Assembly (NCBI GenBank): GCA_947493195.1
Contig: CANLQG010000003.1
Coordinates: forward strand, 62,001 to 126,000
Length of the DNA stretch: 64,000 nucleotides
Reading direction: 5' to 3'
DNA from: an uncultured Sphingomonadaceae bacterium
Lineage (GTDB): Bacteria; Pseudomonadota; Alphaproteobacteria; Sphingomonadales; Sphingomonadaceae
Shown here: positions 58,203 to 64,000 of the stretch, one piece after another
Position numbering within the stretch: position 1 is the stretch's first letter
How the letters are laid out: each line of letters starts with the position of its first letter
Translations under genes and position numbers: made by a program
The notes under the pieces: model-generated
Told to the model about the DNA's origin: nothing
The model's database searches: none
The model's input: the letters and a program-made list of their open reading frames with translations, nothing else

Positions 58203-60995
58203 CTATTGCGGCGCGGTTATCCCGTGGCGGGTATAGAATTCCTCCAGGTGCGGCGCCATGCGAAGGGCAATGCTCAGGTCTTCCTGCGCTCCATCAATAC
58301 CCGCGTACATCCTGGCCATGGCGCGAAGGTAGTGCGATTCGGAAAGGCCGGGCGATATCGCCAGCGCCCCATCGAGGTCGGCAATCGCGCCCTCGTAGTC
58401 ACCCTGGCGGAAGCGGATCAGCGCCCGGCTGTCCAGCGCGGCGGCAGCGTTGCTCGCACGCTCGATGGAGCGCGTGCACACGTCCAGCGCATCGTCCAGT
58501 CCTACGTTCCACAACCCGCGGAACCAGCAATCGGAATTGAGCGCATCGGCACTTTGCGGCGCTTGCGCCACCGCATCGGCCATAAAGTCCTGCGCATCAT
58601 CCAGCCTGCCTTCGGCAGCGGCGATGGTGGCCATCATGGACAGGTGCCAGACCATGTCGTCATCGGTTACCGCCAGCGAGTTCATCAGCTCGCGCGCCTC
58701 ATCATACCGGCCATCGTAGGCCAGCATCTGCGCCACTTCGCGCGCCAACCCGTTGTCGAGATCGAGTTCGTAGGCTGCCTGCATGTCCGACAGCATCGCC
58801 TTCTGGTCGCCCAGCGCACGGTGCAGCCACGATCGGCTGCTGAATGCCCATGACGACGGCTGTTCCTCGACCAGCACATCGAAGTCGGCCCTCGCCGCAT
58901 TGAAATCATAGATCGATTGCAGGAACATGGCCCGAGCGATCAGTGGCTGGAAATCGTCCTCATCGGCAAATTCGATTGCCTTTTCGTATGCCTCCAGCAG
59001 CGGTGCAGCACGCTCGGCGCGCTGCGCGTCGGAAAGCTCCCAGCGCCAGGTCACGCTTTCGGGCGGAACCAGTTGCAGCGAATGGCTGCTGATCTGCCGC
59101 GCGGCGCGGCGCGCGTCCGGCAGGTCGTCCGGAGCGATCTCGCCAAGTAGCCCGAAGGTTTCTCCGGTTGCCAGCAGCTCGTCGCCGTCGATGCTGGCGG
59201 TGCGGGTGATACGGGTGTTGCCATAGCCCAGTTCGATGTCCGGCTCCCCTTCCAGCGTAAAGCCATCGCCGCCTTGTGGCAGGCGCATGCGCATGCCGAA
59301 TGCCTGCCGCATAGGCCCCGGAGTCGCCACGGGAATGTCACGCCACGCCGGGCGGGCACGGTTGGGGTTGAATTCGCTGACGTCCTCACCGGCATCGATG
59401 TTCGAACGCAGCCTGCCGTCCACCCATTCGAACTGCGCCTGTGCCACGCCGCGCACCTGCAAGCTGGCGATGGCTTCTTCATCGTCGTAGGCAATGTCGA
59501 GCGAACTGACCTGCAGCGCCAAGTCGCTTCCCCCGGAGAAATTGCGCGCCATCGATTGCAGCATAACCGGATTGTTCGCATCGACCACGGCCTGCATCTG
59601 GGCGGCGGTGGGGCCGACGAACTGGATGTCCATCGTCACCAGCGCGGGAAAGTCTATGCCGGCAGAGTGATCCATCGTCACGTTGGCGCGCATCTGCGGT
59701 ATGGCAAGGTCGCGCTGCGTCATCGGTATCAGGTCTGCACCGCCTTCGCGCAGCGGCAGGGCGTAATGGAATGGCGGCACGTCGGAAAGGGTCGCCAGCC
59801 GCGTGGCGGCGCTGGTCCCGTCCAGCCAGTACTCGGTTCCATCGATAACTGCGCGGACGATCACGTGATCGAACGCGGCGGGTAGCGGCAACAGTTCGGG
59901 CACCGCATCCCCCATGCGCGAACTGACCAGAACTGGTTCCGCCTCGATGTCCATTTCACGCAGCAGCGCCAGCAGCAGGACCGTTTTCGCCTTGCAGTCG
60001 CCGTAGCGCACCTCCCAGGTCTCGTCGGCGGATTGTGGCAGGTAGTTGCCGCCATCCAGGCCGTTAAGCAGATAGCTAACCTCGTCCTGCACCAGCCACA
60101 CTGCGCGCGCGGCGCGGTCCAGCGGATCGTCTGTCTCGCTCATGATGCCGCGCGCCAAACCGGCAACGTCGGATTCAGCGCCCACATCGGCAGCGGCATC
60201 GAAATGGGGGGCCATCACGGCGGAAACCTCGTTCCAGTCGGCAAAGCTGCCTGCCCGCAAGACAGTGGGGCGATGAAACCGGCGGGGCGCATCCATGGGC
60301 GTGGGATCCGGCTCTGCCAGCGGGAGGTCGACGGTAATGTACCGATACCCGTCTCGCAGTTCCGGTTCCGCCAGTTCCACACGCTCTTCCACGTCCCAGT
60401 AGATTTCCTCATCCGCTGGCCAGCTCAGCACGGCGCGCGCAGTGCCCACCTGCCATGGCTCGCTGGGGAGGTACTGGGTAGCCTGCACCTCATCGCCCAA
60501 CGCCTGGTCGGAGGTGGACACCGTGTGCGCGATACGCAGCACGTCGCCCTCACGCAGGCCCGGCACGGATACCGTAGCGGTCAGGCTGCCATCCAGCAGG
60601 CGGTCTTCCAAACCCTGCTCGCGCCGCAGGACATCGAAGGTCACGCCGCGTTCGAGCAGGTCGATCACCTCTCCATCGCGGTAGATTTCCATGCTGTGGA
60701 CGATCAGGTCACCCTTGTCCGGCAGCCATTCCAGCGTCTGCGTATTGGATTGCATCAGCGACTGGGGATTGTCGATACGCTGGACCCAGTCGACGTAGGC
60801 CCATGCGACCCCGTCCTCCAGCCGGTGCTGCCAGTCGAACAGCAGGGTGGCCGGGCCTTCCTGGGAAATGGCGGCGTCGATGTCCGCCTCTTCGACCCAG
60901 GCGGGGGCCGGCTGGTATAGCGGTTCCTCTCCTGCATGGGCGGGCGCACTCATGACAATGGACACCAGCGGAAGGGCGACGATGGAACGGTGCAT
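58203..60995 (-). CDS. DUF3857/transglutaminase-like protein with TPR repeats
   Basis: A 930-residue exported protein. The signal peptide is MHRSIVALPLVSIVMSAPAH-A. DUF3857 (about 60-240) is followed by a transglutaminase-like domain with C334 in YGDCKAKT, H377 in AFDHVIV and D392 in YWLDGTS, the papain-like triad. The last 250 residues are TPR repeats (YDFNAARADFDVLVEEQPSS, LMNSLAVTDDD, EGAIADLDGALAISPGLSES). Similar proteins are envelope-associated with unknown substrates. It converges on radC. Confidence 0.87.
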   Translation of the reverse strand: MHRSIVALPLVSIVMSAPAHAGEEPLYQPAPAWVEEADIDAAISQEGPATLLFDWQHRLEDGVAWAYVDWVQRIDNPQSLMQSNTQTLEWLPDKGDLIVHSMEIYRDGEVIDLLERGVTFDVLRREQGLEDRLLDGSLTATVSVPGLREGDVLRIAHTVSTSDQALGDEVQATQYLPSEPWQVGTARAVLSWPADEEIYWDVEERVELAEPELRDGYRYITVDLPLAEPDPTPMDAPRRFHRPTVLRAGSFADWNEVSAVMAPHFDAAADVGAESDVAGLARGIMSETDDPLDRAARAVWLVQDEVSYLLNGLDGGNYLPQSADETWEVRYGDCKAKTVLLLALLREMDIEAEPVLVSSRMGDAVPELLPLPAAFDHVIVRAVIDGTEYWLDGTSAATRLATLSDVPPFHYALPLREGGADLIPMTQRDLAIPQMRANVTMDHSAGIDFPALVTMDIQFVGPTAAQMQAVVDANNPVMLQSMARNFSGGSDLALQVSSLDIAYDDEEAIASLQVRGVAQAQFEWVDGRLRSNIDAGEDVSEFNPNRARPAWRDIPVATPGPMRQAFGMRMRLPQGGDGFTLEGEPDIELGYGNTRITRTASIDGDELLATGETFGLLGEIAPDDLPDARRAARQISSHSLQLVPPESVTWRWELSDAQRAERAAPLLEAYEKAIEFADEDDFQPLIARAMFLQSIYDFNAARADFDVLVEEQPSSWAFSSRSWLHRALGDQKAMLSDMQAAYELDLDNGLAREVAQMLAYDGRYDEARELMNSLAVTDDDMVWHLSMMATIAAAEGRLDDAQDFMADAVAQAPQSADALNSDCWFRGLWNVGLDDALDVCTRSIERASNAAAALDSRALIRFRQGDYEGAIADLDGALAISPGLSESHYLRAMARMYAGIDGAQEDLSIALRMAPHLEEFYTRHGITAPQ

Positions 60996-61158
60996 GGAAT
61001 TCCCCTGTTTGCCGCACCTGCCGATGTGGCGATCTGCCTGTAATCACACCACGAACCCGACATGAAAGCAACGTCGGCCATCGCGCGTCTTGCCATTTTC
61101 GGACACACGGCCTAGCCGCGCAGCGACTTTGCCACCCAGACATCATCCGGAGTTCACG

Positions 61159-62472
61159 ATGGTCCCCCGTTACGCCCGCCCCGCCATGACCGCCATCTGG
61201 GAGCCGGAAACCAAGTACGAGATCTGGTTCCTGATCGAGGCCCATGCCACGCAGAAACTGGCCGAGCTGGGCGTGGTGCCCGAAAGCGGGGCCAAGGCTT
61301 TGTGGGACTGGTGGGCAACGACCCCGAAGATCGACGTCGCCGCCATCGACGAGAAGGAGCGCGTGCTGAAGCACGACGTGATCGCCTTCCTCGACTGGGT
61401 GGCGGACGAGGTCGGCCCGGAAGCGCGCTTCATGCACCAGGGCATGACCAGTTCGGACGTGCTAGACACGACGCTGGCCGTCCAGTTGGCGCGCGCCACC
61501 GATATTCTGCTGGAAGACCTCGACGCCCTGCTGGACGCGCTGAAACGCCGTGCGCAGGAGCACAAGTACACCGCCACCATCGGCCGCAGCCACGGCATTC
61601 ATGCAGAGCCGACGACGTTCGGCCTGAAACTGGCGCAGGCTCATGCCGAGTTCGACCGCTGCCGCGATCGCCTTCAAGCCGCGCGCAAGGAAATCGCCAC
61701 CTGCGCCATCAGCGGCGCGGTGGGAACTTTCGCCAACATCGATCCCAGCGTCGAGGAATACGTCGCCGAACAGCTCGGTCTGACGGTGGAGCCTGTTTCC
61801 ACACAGGTAATCCCGCGTGACCGTCACGCGATGTATTTCAGCGTGCTGGCCGTTATCGCCTCCTCGATGGAGCGACTTGCGGTCGAAGTGCGCCACCTGC
61901 AGCGCACCGAAGTGCTGGAGGCGGAGGAATATTTCTCCCCCGGCCAAAAGGGTTCGAGCGCGATGCCGCACAAACGCAACCCGATCCTGACCGAGAACCT
62001 GACCGGCCAGGCCCGCATGATCCGCGGCTATGCCATTCCGGCGCTGGAGAACGTGGCCCTCTGGCACGAGCGCGACATCTCGCACTCGTCCGTCGAGCGG
62101 TTCATTGGTCCCGATGCCACCATCACGCTGGACTTCGCCCTCGCCCGCCTCACCGGCGTCGTGGACAAGCTGCTCGTCTACCCTGAACGGATGCAGAAGA
62201 ACCTCGACAAGATGGGCGGCCTTGTCCACTCGCAGCGCGTCCTGCTGGCGCTGACGCAGGCTGGCATTACGCGCGACAATGCCTATCGGCTGGTGCAGCG
62301 CAACGCGATGAAGGTGTGGGAATCGGACGGCCAGATGTCGTTGCTCGATCTGCTCAAGGCCGACGAGGAAGTGACTGCCGCGCTATCGGAAAACGAGCTC
62401 GAGGAGAAGTTCAACCTCGATTACCACTTCAAGCACGTCGACACGATCTTCGGCCGCGTTTTCGCAGGGTAG
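61159..62472 (+). CDS. purB: Adenylosuccinate lyase
   Basis: A 437-residue lyase acting twice in purine synthesis. The ATG at 61159 begins MVPRYARPAMTAIWEPETKY, the family start. The fumarase/ASL signature GSSAMPHKRNP lies near residue 267, and the catalytic His region TATIGRSHGIHAEPTTFGLK follows 138. All is intact. The start of the gene is preceded by 163 bases facing the divergent DUF3857 gene. Confidence 0.97.
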   Translation: MVPRYARPAMTAIWEPETKYEIWFLIEAHATQKLAELGVVPESGAKALWDWWATTPKIDVAAIDEKERVLKHDVIAFLDWVADEVGPEARFMHQGMTSSDVLDTTLAVQLARATDILLEDLDALLDALKRRAQEHKYTATIGRSHGIHAEPTTFGLKLAQAHAEFDRCRDRLQAARKEIATCAISGAVGTFANIDPSVEEYVAEQLGLTVEPVSTQVIPRDRHAMYFSVLAVIASSMERLAVEVRHLQRTEVLEAEEYFSPGQKGSSAMPHKRNPILTENLTGQARMIRGYAIPALENVALWHERDISHSSVERFIGPDATITLDFALARLTGVVDKLLVYPERMQKNLDKMGGLVHSQRVLLALTQAGITRDNAYRLVQRNAMKVWESDGQMSLLDLLKADEEVTAALSENELEEKFNLDYHFKHVDTIFGRVFAG

Positions 62473-62548
62473 TCGCACCGCCCTTCCCATTGCGGGAACG
62501 CTGGCCTAGCATCTCATCCAAATCGCTAACGGGACAGGAAAGAAACGA

Positions 62549-63019
62549 ATGCAGATCGTTCGCACCGTCATCTGGGTACTGCTGCTGGTAGGCCTGCTGC
62601 TGTTTTCCATCGCCAACTGGGATCCCACGGTGACCGTGCGCATCTGGGATGGCATCGTAGTGGACACCAAGATCCCTGCAATCGTGATCGTGTCTTTCGC
62701 AATCGGCTTTGTACCGATGTGGCTTTATCACCGCGCCAGCAAGTGGACGATGCGGCGCAAGATCGCCAGCCTGGAGAATGCGGCGCGCACGGCATCCACC
62801 ACGCCGGTCGCCGCCAGGCAGGATATCGAGGAAGAACCCGTGCGCACCGAGCCCGATGCGCGCTCCGATCCGGATACCCCGCTCAAGCCGACCGAACCCG
62901 TGCATGACGACACCGAAACGACGGCGCAGCCCGGCGACGAAACCCGGTCCGCCCCCCTGTTCGGCGACGACATCGGCGATGGCACTCACCGCGATCACGA
63001 CAGCGGCAGAAAGTCATGA
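62549..63019 (+). CDS. LapA domain (DUF1049) membrane protein
   Basis: A 156-residue inner-membrane protein. Two N-terminal helices (IVRTVIWVLLLVGLLLFSIA and IPAIVIVSFAIGFVPMWLYH) form the LapA domain, linked in E. coli to lipopolysaccharide assembly regulation. A short basic loop RRKIASLE is followed by a long acidic, Thr/Asp-rich and probably disordered tail. Its stop overlaps the pyrF start in ATGA, so they are coupled. Confidence 0.82.
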   Translation: MQIVRTVIWVLLLVGLLLFSIANWDPTVTVRIWDGIVVDTKIPAIVIVSFAIGFVPMWLYHRASKWTMRRKIASLENAARTASTTPVAARQDIEEEPVRTEPDARSDPDTPLKPTEPVHDDTETTAQPGDETRSAPLFGDDIGDGTHRDHDSGRKS

Positions 63020-63690
63020 GCAACCCCGTCTATCTCGCGCTGGATGTGCCGCAGCTGGATGCGGCTAAAGCGCTGGTGGAGAAAGTCAGGGGCCATATCG
63101 GCGGGGTCAAGCTGGGTCTTGAATTCTTCTGCGCGCATGGCACCCACGGCGTGCACGAAATCGCGCACCTGGGCCTGCCGATCTTCCTCGACCTGAAACT
63201 GCACGACATTCCCAATACGGTCGCAGGCGCCATGCAATCGCTGCATGTGGTGGAGCCGGCCATCATGACCGTGCACGCCAGTGGCGGGCGCGCGATGATG
63301 GAGGATGCCAAGGCAGCGGCTGGCGAGAACACCAAGGTCGTGGCCGTCACGATGCTCACTAGCCTTGACGAGCGCGATCTCGAACGCACCGGTGTCAGCG
63401 GCACGCCGCATGACCATGTGATGCGGCTGGCCGAACTGGCGAAGGACAGCGGCTTGGACGGTATCGTGTGCTCGGGACAGGAAGTGAAGGCGGTCCACAA
63501 GCAGTGGAAGGACGGCTTTTTCGTCGTTCCCGGCCTACGTCCAGGCGGAAAGGCGATCGGTGACCAGAAGCGGGTGGTGACGCCGCGTCAGGCGCGCGAC
63601 GACGGGGCCTCTGTGCTTGTCATTGGTCGCCCCATCAGCCGCGCAGACGATCCGCTTCAGGCGGCTCGAGAGATCGAAGCGACGCTGTAG
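63016..63690 (+). CDS. pyrF: Orotidine 5'-phosphate decarboxylase
   Basis: A 224-residue enzyme of pyrimidine synthesis that removes CO2 from OMP to give UMP. The catalytic D59-x-K61-x-x-D64 set is in FLDLKLHDIPNT. VVPGLRPGG and VIGRPISRADDPL bind the phosphate. It overlaps the LapA-domain gene (ATGA) and precedes trpF, a common alphaproteobacterial arrangement (pyrF-trpF). Confidence 0.96.
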   Translation: MSNPVYLALDVPQLDAAKALVEKVRGHIGGVKLGLEFFCAHGTHGVHEIAHLGLPIFLDLKLHDIPNTVAGAMQSLHVVEPAIMTVHASGGRAMMEDAKAAAGENTKVVAVTMLTSLDERDLERTGVSGTPHDHVMRLAELAKDSGLDGIVCSGQEVKAVHKQWKDGFFVVPGLRPGGKAIGDQKRVVTPRQARDDGASVLVIGRPISRADDPLQAAREIEATL

Positions 63691-63760
63691 AATTTTTTCT
63701 GCACCCGGCAGCGTCGGCTTAACCCTTCACCAACACTGCCCGCTCCACTAAGTGAAGCCT

Positions 63761-64000
63761 ATGTCAGATCAGCTCATAAAGATTTGCGGACTCACTACCG
63801 GCGACACCATCGATGCCGCAGTCGATGCAGGTGCGACCCACATCGGCCTTGTCCATTTCGAGAAGTCGCCGCGCCACCTCTCGATCGCGGAGGCGGCGAA
63901 GCTGCGCTCGCGCGTGCCGGACCATGTGCAGGTCGTGCTGCTGACTGTGAACCTGCAGCCGAAACCCACTTCGGAAGCCCTGCAGGAAATACAGCCCGAC
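63761..64000 (+). CDS. trpF: Phosphoribosylanthranilate isomerase (partial)
   Basis: The first 80 codons of a TrpF protein, cut by the window edge. It begins MSDQLIKICGLTTGDTIDAA with the family KICGLT motif and goes on with GATHIGLVHFEKSPRHLS and VPDHVQVVLLTVNLQP. PRA isomerase catalyses the third step of tryptophan synthesis. It follows pyrF after 70 bases on the same strand; trpB and trpA would be expected beyond the edge. Confidence 0.93.
   Translation, partial: MSDQLIKICGLTTGDTIDAAVDAGATHIGLVHFEKSPRHLSIAEAAKLRSRVPDHVQVVLLTVNLQPKPTSEALQEIQPD

Noticed and set aside
1..64000. CRISPR arrays, prophage modules, rRNA genes, integrases
   Set aside because: No regularly spaced direct repeats, no 16S/23S signatures and no transposase or integrase motifs were found when scanning the window.

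Overview
The window reads as a high-GC alphaproteobacterial chromosome, most likely Sphingomonadales and probably Erythrobacteraceae. The evidence is gene content and order: a UrcA protein, a long OMC-type TonB receptor ending in Phe, DUF6481 beside lepA, the split-b ATP synthase order atpI-B-E-F'-F, a TIGR02300 protein, a YdbH/YnbE/YdbL set, and short palindromic intergenic repeats of the kind common in sphingomonads. A bacteriochlorophyll 8-vinyl reductase (bciA-like) hints that the lineage is, or was, an aerobic anoxygenic phototroph. Nearly all of the window is ordinary chromosomal core.

Layout. 1-5.4 kb: a PilZ protein, bamD, urcA, and a tightly overlapped cassette of two 2-oxoglutarate/Fe(II) oxygenases plus a SAM methyltransferase, converging on a large TonB receptor (5.5-8.5 kb) whose upstream region carries an inverted-repeat candidate operator. 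8.8-13.2 kb is the accessory part: an orphan Flp pilin, a conserved hypothetical gene split by a small palindromic insertion, a compound palindromic repeat, a decayed HNH nuclease gene, a complete type II restriction-modification pair (m5C methyltransferase plus endonuclease), an acidic orphan protein, and a decayed second copy of the lepA 3' end. 13.2-20.5 kb: DUF6481, lepA and two tandem GGDEF-EAL-PilZ cyclic-di-GMP enzymes. 20.7-25.9 kb: ferredoxin-NADP reductase, dnaN, fabG-fabD and an LD-carboxypeptidase, divergent from an atypical Mur ligase (26.0-27.4 kb). 29.3-30.6 kb: rpsF-rpsR-rplI.

30.6-35.2 kb (minus): asd, a lipoprotein, an alpha/beta hydrolase, a beta-propeller protein and the bciA-like gene. 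35.4-42.1 kb (minus): the conserved ffh-rpsP-rimM-trmD-rplS operon, interrupted between rimM and trmD by five envelope-type genes, including a TIGR04222 protein with a Cys/Gly tail and a glycine-rich-domain-like partner. 42.3 kb: tRNA-Ala(GGC). 43-49 kb: aroA, a DUF411 protein, a small membrane protein, cmk, a DUF2238 protein and rpsA. 49-50.5 kb: gloB and a GrpB-family gene broken by a stop codon. 50.5-53.1 kb: the F0 part of ATP synthase. 53.5-57.4 kb: the YdbH-YnbE-YdbL intermembrane lipid-transport set. 57.5-64 kb: radC, a DUF3857/transglutaminase-TPR protein, purB, a LapA-domain protein, pyrF and the start of trpF.

No CRISPR array, prophage or transposase gene was seen. The least ordinary items are the oxygenase/methyltransferase cassette, the restriction-modification block bordered by a decayed lepA end, the insertion into the rpsP operon, and three broken genes that can be explained from the sequence itself.
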